Below, in pieces: positions 31,214 through 41,846 of a stretch of DNA of 64,000 nucleotides. Origin of the DNA: Rostratula benghalensis (Eukaryota; Chordata; Aves; Charadriiformes; Rostratulidae); contig VXAI01000802.1 in NCBI GenBank assembly GCA_013399305.1, positions 1 through 64,000 of the forward strand, read 5' to 3'. The number at the start of each line of letters is the position of its first letter. Within the stretch, counting starts at the first letter, position 1. The position numbers were made by a program, and so were the translations under genes. The notes below the pieces were generated by a model. It had not been told where the DNA came from. It did not search any database and saw only the letters and a program-made list of their open reading frames with translations.

Positions 31214-31229
31214 ATTCCCCCTTTTTTTA
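31214..31229 (-). promoter_or_regulatory. Polypurine tract
   Basis: On the minus strand TAAAAAAAGGGGGAAT directly precedes the LTR start. It identifies 30822-31213 as a 3' LTR. Confidence 0.85.
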
Positions 31230-32400
31230 AAGAACACCTTAACTGTTTTTTCCATAGAACCCATTAAACACTATAACAAACAAGGAGCTAATATAACAAT
31301 AATTATAGAACTGATCAAAAATATCAAAGCATATTTTATCAAATCTCGTAACCATCCAAATATACCTATGCTACTTAACCACTCATCTAATCCATTTTCT
31401 ACTTGTAATTTTTTTCATATTTTCTGTTAAACTTTGCAGTTCACTATGAATTGATTTTGAATGATCAGATAGATTCATACAACACATACCTTTCACATCT
31501 TCACACCCATGTCCATGATCTAATAAGAGAAAATCGATTGCTGCTCTATTTTGTAAGGTAGCATGTCGAATACTGTCCACATCTGTTGTCAATTGAGATA
31601 ATATCTTGGACATTATATTGAACTGTTTAGCTGTCCAACAAGCCAATTTATTTAATTGTGTGAGAGCCTATCCTGCAGCTACATTTGGTGTAAATATGAA
31701 GGCTAATATGGTAATAGTTCTATCCCATGATTTCACTTCATCATCACATGAAGGTTCTGATTGAGCGATGTCCCTCTTCTGACAAATTTTACTTATAAGT
31801 TCATTTTTCAAAGGGGCTATTAAGGTTAATTTTCCTAAATAACAGGAGCCTCCAAAAGGTTTATGTGGAATTCCCACCTATGTTCTGTCTCCACATATTA
31901 AAAAATAACCTGATGGTAATGCTTTAGAGATGGTTTCAATGTACGGCATTTGGATTATAGATCCATTACAATATAAAGTCTTGTTAAAAAAACCAAGTTT
32001 TTGGACTTCCCACTTTTGTTTCCGGAATCGCATTGCTAGGTGAGGAGAACTCTATGCATCCTTTATCAAATATGTCTGAGCCCAATAATTGCAATTCCTG
32101 TGGACGTATGATTGTATGATTCAGTCCTTTAATTAATAGTTCATTTATAGTGGCTGCTATTGACTATCCGGATTCATTAAATTGCTGAATTACTTTATCA
32201 ACTACGGATTAGTTTAGTATTGATACCTTACCTATCCATCCCTTGAAGTCAGACATATTTACATAAGGAATTCTTATCAGACATGTTCTAAATAGATTAC
32301 CTACCTCCGTTAAGGATAAACAGAAATCCTTCACCCCTGTTTTATTTGCCCAGGTAAGCCAAATGTTAGTTTCTGGATCTATCTTCATTAAATTTGTAGA
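31230..32400 (-). pseudogene. env: Env of alpharetrovirus-like element, broken
   Basis: The minus-strand frame at 31383-31646 encodes the transmembrane subunit ectodomain. It has a heptad-like stretch ([20 protein letters not shown]), the [13 protein letters not shown] segment and a C-X6-CC motif (CEDVKGMCC), all hallmarks of class I fusion subunits in avian alpharetrovirus-like envelopes. An upstream piece (31668-31877) probably covers the region near the subunit border. The rest of the surface subunit (31880-32400) is in several frames with stops. The membrane anchor should follow below 31383 but is broken. Position between integrase and polypurine tract supports the call. Confidence 0.75.
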
Positions 32401-32401
32401 A

Positions 32402-33194
32402 TCAAGAATCTTTGTCCTTGGATTCCACTGGTTCTACCTCTTCTGTTGGTAGCCAAGGACGTACCCATTTTGCAGGTACCCATTTGGTTCCAGAATCTGC
32501 TAAAATACAAGCATAACTTCTGCCCCATGTTAATAACTCATACGGACCTTTCCATTGTTGAGTATTCACATCGAAACATCGTATCAAAGGTTTATCTTTA
32601 AATACTGTTTGTTGTTGAGCAACATGTAACACAGCAGGAGGCATTTCCTGATTGTCTCTAATATTTAGCCAATTTAATCCATATAACGCTTTTAACAACC
32701 TACTTTGAGGATCCCTATCCTGCATTCCCCCTTTTTGTTTAAGCAGTTGATGCTTCAACATAAGGAGTGTCCGTTCAATTATTGATTGACCAATTGAGTT
32801 GTGGGGTATGCCAAATTCATGAAGGATTCCTCAACCTTTTAACAATCAGATGGGCGTGATAGAGGTTTTCTGATCTCATGCGTCATCTGTTGGATATTCA
32901 TGAGGTGTTTTCCGTGGTTTTCTCTAACGAGCTGGAACCCATCGTAGTCCTTTATCTGTAATAATTTCCAAAGGAATTCCTAGGGCAGCAAAACAGCCCT
33001 GGAGATGACTGATGACATGACGAGCTAAAACTTTTGATGACTGGTGAAAAAACATATGTGAATTTCAGGCTTGAGCCAACCGATCCAGTACAACAGTATA
33101 TGATACCAGATTATCAGTCATTTGATTTCCAACAGAAGGACCAACATCAAGACATGAATGACTTCTTATATGTGTGACAAAATAAGGCATTATT
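32402..33194 (-). pseudogene. pol: Integrase of class II element
   Basis: The C-terminal part is open at 32402-32761: KALYGLNWLN, then QQWKGPYELLTWGRSYACIL and KWVPAKWVRPW, the SH3-like DNA-binding domain of class II integrase. Upstream (32761-33194), in broken frames, the core shows an Asp in VVLDRL, a second Asp in EIITDKG (normally followed by Asn) and a Glu in GQSIIERT. The three catalytic acids can thus be traced, but the coding frame has stops and shifts. The enzyme would join viral DNA to host DNA. This copy is inactive. Confidence 0.75.
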
Positions 33195-33893
33195 CTATTG
33201 TTTAGTACATGCCACAGAGATAATAGTACCGTAAATAAAGCTGATTGATCTACATGTCTTAAAAAAAAGTCTTTCTAATCTATTCACTATTCCCACTGCA
33301 TATGTAGTATCACACACAATGTTCAATGCCCTATGGGGCCATTTTACAAAGACCACTTTTACCGCCAGGAGTTCCAGAACCTGAACAGATCCCATTGCGG
33401 TAATAAGCTCATGACTCCATTCTGCAGATCCATCATCTTTCCAAATGAATCCATCTTTTCCTGTTCTTCCAGAAGCGTCCGTGAATACAGTGAGTCCTTT
33501 TTCCGGTTGTTGCTGCAAAAGACGCTGTTTTTCAAAAGTTAGTGTCTTGTTGATCAACTTATGAGCTGGATAGTGACATGTTAATATTCCAGGAAATGAT
33601 AAAACAGAAAGCGCAAACATATCAGAACTTTGAATTGCAATTTCTATTTGTGATGAGTCAGAGGGTAGAAAAATCTTTTCCAATTCCATTCCGGCTAATG
33701 CATATAATCTTTGTCTGCCTTTCCACAATAGCTGTGCGATTGCTTCGGTGCGCTCAGTGACTGTCTTTGTGAAGTGGCTAGGAAAAAATACCCACTCTAA
33801 AATAATTAAAGGATCTTGTAATTGATCATCCCATTGACATATAATACCTGACAAAGATTCTCTGGTATTCCATACAATATACTAAAACAGTAT
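33195..33893 (-). pseudogene. pol: RT connection and RNase H of class II element
   Basis: A 219-codon minus-strand frame starts in the RT connection (DPLIILEWVFFPSHFTKTVT, RTEAIAQLLWKGRQRLYALAG) and continues into RNase H with LTVFTDASGRTGKDGF (first acidic residue), QVLELLAVKVVF (Glu) and LNIVCDTTYAVGIVNRLE (next Asp). These match class II rather than ERVL-like pol. Sequence on the other side of about 33893 is ERVL-like. The connection domain is present from its middle only. The frame ends in a degraded C-terminus, so the His-containing loop is not clear. Confidence 0.8.
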
Positions 33894-35500
33894 GTTTACA
33901 GCAAAGCGTCCCGCATATTGTTGACTTATTTTAGACTCGGCCCCAGAGCTACTGCAAGGACTATTTCCTGTTTACTTTGTTCAAAAGCTTTTCATTGCAC
34001 AGGTCCCCATTTAAAATTGTTCTTCTGTTTTACTTGATACAGAGGGCTCACAATCAGACTGTAATCTGGGATATGCATCTTCCAAAAAGCCACAATGCCT
34101 AAGAAAGCTTGTGCTTCCTTTTTACTAGTTGGTGGAGACATAGCTGCTATTTTATTGATCACGTCCATTGGAATTTGACAGCGTCCATCTTGCTATTTTA
34201 TTCCTAAAAACTGGGTCTCCTGTGCAGGTCCGTTGACCTTACTCCGTTTTATTGTAAAAACAGCTTTCAGAAGGATTCAAACTATTTTATTCCCCTTCTT
34301 AATTTTTTTTTTTCATTGTGTTGCTCCATACGATGATGTCATCAACGTACTGCAGATGTTCTGGAGCTTCACCCTGTTCCAGTGCAGTCTGGATCAGACC
34401 ATGGCAAATGGTGGGGGTGTTTCCACCCCTGGGGCAGTCGATTCTAGGTGTACTGGACTCCCCTCCAAGAGAAAGCAAACTGTGACCTACACTCTGCTGC
34501 CAGAGGGATTGAGAAGAATGCATTAGCAGAATCACTTGTGGCTTATCACTTGGCTGCCTTGGACTCCAGGTCATATTGGAGTTCTACCATATCCAGCATG
34601 GCAGCACTCAGTGGTGGTGTGACTTCATTCAGGCCACAATAGTCCACAGTGAGTCTCACTCTCCATTAGATTTTTGCACTGGCCATATAGGACTGTTAAA
34701 GAGCGATCAAGTCTTGCTGATCATATAATCATAGAATTGTCCAGGCTGGAAGGGACCTCTAGGGTCATCTAGTCCAACCTCCCCGCAGTCAGCAGGGACA
34801 CCCTAACTAGATCAGGTTACCCAGGGCCTTGTCGAGTCTCTCCTTGAATATCTCAAGGGAAGGGGCCTCAACCACCTCACTGGGAAATCTGTTCCAGTGT
34901 TCAACCACCCTCATAGTAAAGAACCTATTCCTAATAACCAGTCTAAATCTGCTCTTTTCAAATGATCACTCCTTGAACGTCTACTTGGCAAATCAGCTTA
35001 TGGATGGGAATCAGAGAGTCTTGGTTAGTGCAATATTGCCATTGATAAACTATTATGGTAGCGATGGGCACCTGTTGTCCTTTGACCCTCAACATCCCCA
35101 CAACAGAAGAATCTTCTGAGAGACCAGGCAAGGTAGACAACTGTTTAACTTCCTCTGCCTCCGAGGTAGCTATGCCAAAAGCCCACCAGTACTCTTTTTG
35201 GGTCCTTAAAATACCCCTCTCCTGAGATAATCTATACTAAGGATGCACCAGGCATGTGGGCCAGTCACAATGGCATGCTTTTGCCACTCATTCCCAGTTA
35301 GGCTCCCTTCAGCTTCCAGCACAGTCAACTCTTGGGATTCCCCCGTCACTGCAAAAATACAAATGGGTTCTGCCCCTCTACAACTTGATTGTATTAGGGT
35401 ACACTGAGCACCTGTAGCCAGAGCCTTATACTCCTGTGGATCTGATGTGCCAGGCCACACAGTCCAATACACCCTGTTGTCCCTTTCCCCCACCTGGATG
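33894..35500 (-). pseudogene. pol: ERVL-like protease and RT, split by CR1
   Basis: Reading down the minus strand, 35206-35493 encodes a protease-like region (VYWTVWPGTSDPQEYKALATG, then IVTGPHAWCILSIDYL). After this come STLPGLSEDSSVVGMLRVK and QQVPIAT, and the RT starts. The CR1 at 34724-34962 interrupts it. Below, the RT shows CHGLIQTALEQGEAP and the catalytic box LQYVDDIIVW (34299-34574). It then has a decayed thumb and connection down to about 33900, where similarity to the copy at 22439-23560 stops. Several frameshifts are present, and WSNTMKKKN runs into a poly-T tract at 34301-34312. The copy is non-functional. Confidence 0.8.
34724..34962 (-). repeat. CR1 3' fragment with TGATCA duplication
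   Basis: The tail (TATAATCATAGAATTGTCCAGG) and about 200 bp of CR1 are flanked by TGATCA at 34718-34723 and 34963-34968. The ERVL-like RT reading rejoins when the insert and one copy are removed. A clear duplication is worth noting because CR1 insertions often lack one. Confidence 0.85.
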
Positions 35501-35699
35501 GAGGCAGGGCCCCTCTAATCCTGATCATAGTATCCATTACTCACTTCTTGCAGAAAAAGATTTAGAAGTTCCCTCAAGAGGATCAGAAGCAAGATGAGGT
35601 CTTCTACTCTGTCTGGGGAACTGCCCACTGGAGACGGGCATCACTCTTCCTGGAGGGATCCCCTTTCATGGTTTTTCTGCCTTGCAGCTCCTGTACCCA

Positions 35700-37460
35700 G
35701 GCTCGTAGGATTGAAGTAGGCTGTCCATACCACTTCCTCATGTCCTCTCCATGGTCACGCAGGTAGACCTGCAGGCTGCCTCGTGGTGCGTATCCTCTTT
35801 ATTCTCTGTCTTGAGTGGGGAAAGGTCTGCTCCTAAAGCTGAGACAGTGACCCGTACAGGTAAGGAGTGGGACGTGTTTTCTTCAAGTTGCTGGACCTTC
35901 TGGGACAGTTTCTCCACAACTGGGATGATGAGGGGGTAAAAGATACTTTCTCATATCGCTGGAGTCAGCCGGCCACCTCATCCACCACTGGTCCCTCTTT
36001 GCCTTTGTATTCCATTACTGCCAACAAGTTGGCATGTGATGATGGTGCGCTCCATACAAACTTCTGCCACATGGGCCTTGAACACTTGATCTCCTCAGGA
36101 TCTGTGGGTAACTGTGCATTATCCAGGTCATAATAAATCATCCCCTGCACAGCTAATTCCCTCGGGTACTGGATACCTCTTTCCATGGTGGTCCACTTGC
36201 TTGCATGACATACGTCTTCACTAAAGGGGTATCTTTCCCTCACACCTAACAGGAGTCACTTCCAGAGGCTGAGGGATTGTGTCTTTTTCCCAATCACCTT
36301 GTCAATGCTCCCTTCCCTAGACAGAGATCCCAGCTGCCTGGCTACCCTACCCTCTAATTCCAAGCTACTGGCCCCATTATCCCAGCATCGGAGCAGCCAT
36401 GTTCTCACCTGGAAGTCGGCTGAAATCTTTTTGCATATCCCGCAGCTCGCTCAGGGGTAGGGATCAGGTGACTACCTCTGGCTCCACCTCTCCCTCTTGT
36501 TCTCGTGATGACCCTGGTTCATCATCACCCCTATTCGAACTGATTTCTTGGTGTATTTCTTCTTCTGGATAGGGGAAACCGATATGGGCATGGGTTGGAT
36601 TTCGGATTTGTCTGCAGTGCCTGTCACTGGGGTTGGAGTGGCTGCAGTGCCTGCCACTGGGGTCGGAGTAGCTGCAATGTCTGCTGCAGTGTCCACAACC
36701 GGGGTTGGAGTATCCACAGCACCCGCCACAGAAGTGCGATGAGCTGTGCCTCTCTGGAATAGTCACCACATTTTCCTTTCAAATATTCTATCACTTTATC
36801 AGGGTTCTGTACTTGTTTGGTGGTGAAGTCCCAAGCCACTGGAGGTGAAAAGGTCTCTAGGTACTTGTCCATATTCTCCCACATCCCATGCCACCCATGA
36901 CTCTCCAGCCTCGGGGCAGATCTCTGGGTGGTAGTCTTAAATAGTTGTTTGACCCTAAACAAGACCTGGAGCACATTCAGGAGACAAAGCAAGAAAACCA
37001 CGCTGGTTTCAGCATCCCAAGGGTATTCAAAATTCTCAAAAACTGTCATACCTGGTCCAAAGGAGAAAGGGGAGGTGGAAGAGCTGGGGAAGGTATCCCC
37101 CCCCGTTTCCTCCATAGTTTGGGTGTGATTATTAATAAATTCTGAGAAACGATGTCCAAGGTACTGACAGGACAACAATACCATATAAACACCCTCCATA
37201 ACCATCTGACCAATGATGCCATCGCATCATAGGTTGATATTACACAGAACAGCAAAATTATATCTCTGATCCCTCTCCCAGAGGTGATAAACAACATCGT
37301 GGGGAGTACATAAACCATATAGGAATTTACATAGCAAAGCCACGAGAACAAAGCAAGCAATGTGGTGCCTGGTGACTATTCAAGTAATACAATAAAAGCA
37401 TACAACAAATTTCTTTTAACAAGCTCTGGTTGCATTTTGTCATTATCTCAACACTCTGAG
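35700..37460 (-). pseudogene. gag: ERVL-like Gag
   Basis: The likely N-terminus is in the frame at 36624-37205 (MVMEGVYMVLLSCQYLGH), followed by WDAETSVVFLLCLLNVLQ and WENMDKYLETFSPPVAWDF. A proline/threonine-rich repeated segment follows (36600-36760) and a basic KKKYTKKS. The capsid-like part at 35965-36243 contains KWTTMERGIQYPRELAV, YYDLDNAQLPTDPEEIKCSRPMW and ANLLAVM. Several frameshifts split it. The nucleocapsid region (35500-35950) is poorly preserved. Position between the primer site at 37462 and the protease at 35493 supports the call. Confidence 0.65.
36600..36740 (-). repeat. Imperfect tandem repeat in ERVL-like gag
   Basis: Units of about 36 bp repeat around ACTGGGGTTGGAGTGGCTGC (plus strand). 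On the minus strand they encode TPTPV-type repeats. Comparable low-complexity Pro/Ala segments occur in the other ERVL-like gag copies. Confidence 0.7.
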
Positions 37461-37461
37461 T

Positions 37462-37479
37462 GCCCCACGTTGGGTGCTA
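37462..37479 (-). promoter_or_regulatory. Primer-binding site of the ERVL-like element
   Basis: The minus strand reads TAGCACCCAACGTGGGGC directly after the LTR. It differs at two positions from the tRNA-Lys type primer site. The TGG start has decayed to TAG. Confidence 0.65.
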
Positions 37480-37483
37480 AAAA

Positions 37484-37898
37484 GGTCCATCATGATCATC
37501 GTGGTTTAGCCTCAGATGGCAACAAAGAACTACGTGGCAGCCATGTTTTCTCAGCCCCCCCCCCCCCTTCCTTCCATGGCCATGAGGAGAGAATCAGAAG
37601 AAAAATGCAAAACTCGTGGTTTGGGACAAAGGCAGTTTAACAGAACAGCAAAGGGAACAAGAAAACAATAACAGTAAGGCAGATAGAGGAATATACAAAC
37701 ATGATGACAATACCACCACTCACCTGACCACACCCAGTATGTCCCAGACTGATCCCCCACTCCACTTCCTGCCCCCTCCCCCCCTTCTCTGGCCAGCTCC
37801 TGGCTACTCCCTGGGCATGGATCACCTGGGATGGAATACCTGTGTCCCTGCTAGATCCTGGGGAGAATTAACTCTTTCTCTGCCGGCACCAGGACACT
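37484..37898 (-). mobile_element. 5' LTR of ERVL-like element
   Basis: On the minus strand it starts TGTCCTGGTGCCGG and runs to the primer site. The first part matches the LTR fragment at the window end (63878-64000) in AGCAGGG(A/G)CACAGGTATTCCATC and AGTAGCCAGGAGCTGGCC. Poly-C runs lie at 37557-37568 and 37776-37785. A matching 3' LTR of the same family is not found at the other end of the element. Confidence 0.7.
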
Positions 37899-39290
37899 AA
37901 GCCTCTTCTAACTTTCTGAAATTAACAGCACCAGTCACTCAGCAGCATGCAGTAAAAGTTACTCTGCCACCTGCACCCCACACACCTGTATTGCCAGCAC
38001 CTCCTCTGCTCCTAGTGGCACAAGCTGCTCCAGCCCCAACAACGAGCACTGTCACTACTCTGGATGCTCTGACAAGAAGTACCGATGATATTCAAACTCC
38101 AGCAGAATTGGTCCAAGTTGCCCCAGTGACCATCTCACAGAGACCAGCCCAAGTCAGACAACATGGAAGAATGTTCCTCTGTCAAAGATCCCCAGAGTCC
38201 TTCTTGGGCAGCGTCAATGCAGGAGGAGGACTCAGATGCAGAGATAATAATTAAATCCTTCTCTATGAAGGATTTGCAAAATATAAGGAAGGAGTTTAGT
38301 CATCAAGAAGGGGAAACACTTATCTCCTGGTTGCTCTGATGCTGGGACAATGGGAACGATACCATAGACTTAGACAGTGGAGAGGCTAAGCAGTTGGTAA
38401 ATCTGGCTGGAGATGGAGGTATTCATAAAGCAACTGGGAGAAAGACAGACACTCTCAGTCTCTGGAAGCAACTACTATCAGCTGTAAAGGGCAGGTATCC
38501 CTTTAACATGATATCAAATGCTGTCCAAGCAAATGGACCAGCATGGAAAAAGGCATTAAGTACTTGAGAGAACTGGCTGTGCGAGAGGTGATTTATAGCA
38601 ACTGGCAAGTGATAATACACCCTGATGAAATATTGTGCAAATGATCTTTGTTGAGAAAGTTTGTGCAAAGTGCACCATCAGTGTATTCCCACATTGTCAA
38701 CAATGGTCTGAGGAGGATCTGATGCTGATGCACCAACTGTAAATGAACTGACTAACAAGGTACAACAGTATGAAGACAGTCTCTCGTTTCCTCACTGTGG
38801 AAGCTGTGGAAAAAATGAGAAAATAGAGGAAATGACCAAGATAATAGCAGAGTAAAATGAGGAAATGGCTAAGAAAAATGATACAACTTTTCATAAACTG
38901 CTTGAGAAACTGTCCATGATGGAGAAAGAATCCCACTCTTCCCCTGAACAGACCTACACCTCAGTCATTAAGAAAAAATGCTCTACTACGAGACCAACTC
39001 AATGGAAACAGGACCTGCTCCAAGATTTCCTGTGGCTTTGCCTTTGCAACTATGGAGAGGACATGAGTAAATAGGATAAAAAACCTACCCCAGTCCTACA
39101 GGCATGAGTGTTTGAGTTGCAAGGTAAAACAGATGGAAGAAAGAATTTTTGCAGGAGGGTGGCTGCTCTAGTTTATGGTAAATGGCTCTCCTGTCCAGGT
39201 AGGAACTCATCTGCTAATTGTAAATGTTGTTCTCAACATTAGGGTTGCCCTGCTTCCAGCCAGGAGGAGGAGAGGGATAAATGAGTTTAT
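37899..39290 (+). pseudogene. gag: ERVL-like Gag, plus strand
   Basis: It starts with a 35-bp scrap of an LTR also found near 44835 (CTCTTCTAACTTTCTGAAAT). An Ala/Pro/Thr-rich segment follows (PPAPHTPVLPAPPLLLVAQA), then a capsid-like part (SMKDLQNIRKEFSHQEG, ATGRKTDTLSLWKQLLSAV). The C-terminal part (38865-39074) is Lys/Glu-rich and ends LWLCLCNYGEDMSK followed by a stop. Many stops interrupt it. The segment 38756-39280 is repeated at 40561-41090. The element lies head-to-head with the minus-strand ERVL-like element at 35700-37898. Confidence 0.6.
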
Positions 39291-39299
39291 ATGACTTTG

Positions 39300-39490
39300 A
39301 GTTTATCGAGTTTATCATGAGCCCAGCATCAAATTGAAGTCCAATCTGAAAAAGCACAAGCCATAGCTCTCCAGTCTGTGTGGGCAATCACCCCGCATCA
39401 GGTTTTCAAACCTGGGGTAATATTAGCTGAAGGAGCTGGAGCAATGGCGTATGTATTACTGGAAGAAGATGATGTTCCTGTGTTCCTTCC
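39300..39490 (+). pseudogene. ERV fragment of uncertain domain
   Basis: One frame gives HQIEVQSEKAQAIALQSVW and then a run ending VPVFLP. The first 43 bases match 14358-14400 at about 40 positions, so both come from the same retroviral family. The domain was not identified. Confidence 0.35.
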
Positions 39491-40138
39491 CTAACACAGG
39501 TTGGCTTGTCATGCTTTATAGTCTGGTACTACAAGCACACACCCTGCATACATCTCTGCAAAACTAACATGTAAATACTTAGATTTGGTTACGTTTTATT
39601 ATAACTAACCCATCCACCTTGTATATTAAGGGAAGCTTAACAGTTGCAAACTTTCAAACAACTTGTTCCATCACTGCATCAGTCTCAGCAGCATTGTTAT
39701 AGAATTACAGCGTGCTAAGTGATTTTGATATTAATGTCTCTGCTGTCTTTTCTGAATAAGTAACAGCTGTATGACAATGAATATGATGGACTCTTTCCTC
39801 CCTTGACACCAGAAATGATACTTCAATTTTGAAAACATGTTGTTTCAGCATAGCTGATAAATCAACCAGCATAAAGCATGACATTCAGCATTCTCCGAGA
39901 CTTAACAACACCAAATGAAACAACCTACTGGTAGTGCCTGCCTGGCTGAGTGGTTTAATTTCCTGACAAGAGAAATGGGACAGCTGATTCAAAGCATGTA
40001 TTGTAGAGATATGTGTATTCCTTTTTCTACATATATGTTTATTGCATGCTTCTGTAAATTAGTCTGTGTTACACCCTGTGAGCATAAATTAACATCTCCG
40101 GCTTTGTCAACTTCAGCAGAAGCGGTCTCTTGAGTGAT
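39491..40138. other. No gene recognised
   Basis: AT-rich sequence between the two copies of the ERVL-like gag segment. No repeat I can name and no exon-like segment. Confidence 0.3.
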
Positions 40139-40512
40139 GGGGTGGAATGTGGGGAGACCTTCACGCTCTCTACAACTGCCTGAAAGGAGGTTGTAGAGAG
40201 GCAGGGGTCAGTCTCTTCTCCCAAGTCATGGGCGATAGGACAAGAAGAAATGACTTCAAGTTTTTCCAGGGGAGGTTCAGATTGGACACCAGGAAAATTT
40301 TTGCACTGAAAGGGTTATTAACTATTGGAATGGGCTGATCGGGGAAGTGGTTGAGGCACCATCCCTAGAGGTATATAAAAGATGGGTTGACACAGTGCTC
40401 TATGACATGGTTTAGTGATGGGTTGTAGTTTTATCGGTTAGGTTGATGATTGGACTAGATGATCTCAAAGGTCCCTTCCAACCTATACGATTCTATGATT
40501 CTGTGATTGCTT
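40139..40512 (+). repeat. CR1 3' end
   Basis: It encodes the end of ORF2 ([21 protein letters not shown]) and ends GGTCCCTTCCAACCTATACGATTCTATGATTCTGTGATT, followed by an A-tract at 40516-40531. It lies between the duplicated gag segments. Confidence 0.9.
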
Positions 40513-40560
40513 TGCAAAAAAAAAAAAAAAAGATGTCAGAGCAAGAGTATGATAAAAGTT

Positions 40561-41090
40561 TAAAGGGTACGACAGTATGAAGACACTCTCTCACATCCCC
40601 TTACTGTAGCAGCTGTGGAAAAAATTACTGAGAACAGAGGAAATGACCAAGATAATAGCTGAGAAAAATGAGGAAATAGCTAAGAAAAATGAAAAGCTAT
40701 TTGAGAAACTGTCCGGGATGGAGAAAGAATCCCACTCTTCCCTTGAACAGACCCACATCTCAGTCATTAAGAAAAAATGCCCCACTACGAGACCAACTCA
40801 AGGGAAACTGGACCTGCTCCAAGATGTCCTGTGGCTTTGCCTTTGCAACTATGGAGAGGACATGAGTAAATGGGATAAAAAACCTACCCCAGTCCTACAG
40901 GCATGAGTGCTTGAGTTGCAAGGTAAAGCAGATAGAATACAGAATTCTTCCAGGAGGGTGCTCCAATCCATGGTAAGTAGCTATCTGGTCCAGGTAGGAA
41001 CTCACTTGTTAACTGTATATATAGATTAGAGGTGCCCTGCCTCCAGCCAGGAGGAGAGGGATAACCGAGCTTATTGGACTGTGTGGATTT
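40561..41090 (+). pseudogene. gag: Second copy of ERVL-like Gag C-terminus
   Basis: This repeats 38756-39280 with scattered differences. The frame 40643-40906 reads a Lys/Glu-rich coiled segment (KIIAEKNEEIAKKNEKLFEK) and then LWLCLCNYGEDMSKWDKKPTP. Here the codon after MSK is Trp, where the first copy has a stop. It leads directly into protease and RT, so it is the gag end belonging to the pol at 41091. The first copy therefore represents either a second element or a local duplication. Confidence 0.65.
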
Positions 41091-41846
41091 GATGGGCTGG
41101 CACATTAGAGCCATAGAAGTATAAAGCCCTGGTGGACAGTGTACCCTATTGCCATCAAATCATAAAGGGATAAAAAACCATCTCTATTTCTGGTGTAAGA
41201 GGGCTCTCAAGAACTGACTGTATAGGAGGCCAAAGTAAGCCTAACTGGAAATAAATGGGAGAAGCATCCTATTGTGATTGGCCCAGATGCTCCATGCATC
41301 CTTGGCACAGACTACCTCAACAAATGGTATTTCAAAGACCTGAAAGGATATTGGTGGGATTTTGGTATAGCAGCTGTAGAGACTGAGACTATTGCACAGC
41401 TGTCTACCTTACCTGGTCTTTCTGATGACCCATCTGTGGTGAGACTGCTGAAGGTTAAGGAACAGCAGGTGCCAATTGCTACTTCTATGGTGCATTGAGG
41501 ACAGTATCGCACCAACTAAGAAACCCTGATTCCCATCCAGAACCTGATTCATTGACTAGAGACCCAAGGAGTGATCAGCAAGACTCGCTCACCCTTTAAC
41601 AGCCCAATATGACCAGTGCAAAATTCTGACGGATAAAAGTAGACTATTATGGCCTGAATGAAGTCACACCCCCACTGAGTGCTACTTTGCCAGACATACT
41701 AGAACTGCAATATGAACTGGAGTCAAAGGCAGCCAAGTGGTATGCTAGCATTGACATGGCTAATGCCTTTTTCTCTATTCCTTTTATATCAGCGTGCAGG
41801 ACACAGTTTTCTTTCACCTGGAGAGGCATCCAGTGTTGCCTGGAAT
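41091..41846 (+). pseudogene. pol: ERVL-like protease and RT, first part
   Basis: The frame 41274-41498 has IGPDAPCILGTDYL, FKDLKGYWWDFGIAAVETE and STLPGLSDDPSVVRLLKVK, the end of the protease region. RT follows with stops at 41514 and later, with ETQGVISKTRSPFNS and the motif A segment WYASIDMANAFFSIPF (41687-41800). The sequence ends at FTWRGIQ, where a CR1 tail begins at 41847. The catalytic box appears again at 44738-44775 and the thumb at 47029-47430. The pol is thus in three pieces. Confidence 0.8.

Noticed and set aside
39945..39975. TGGCTGAGTGG, reminiscent of a tRNA D-arm
   Set aside because: No matching acceptor stem or T-arm is present at the right distance.
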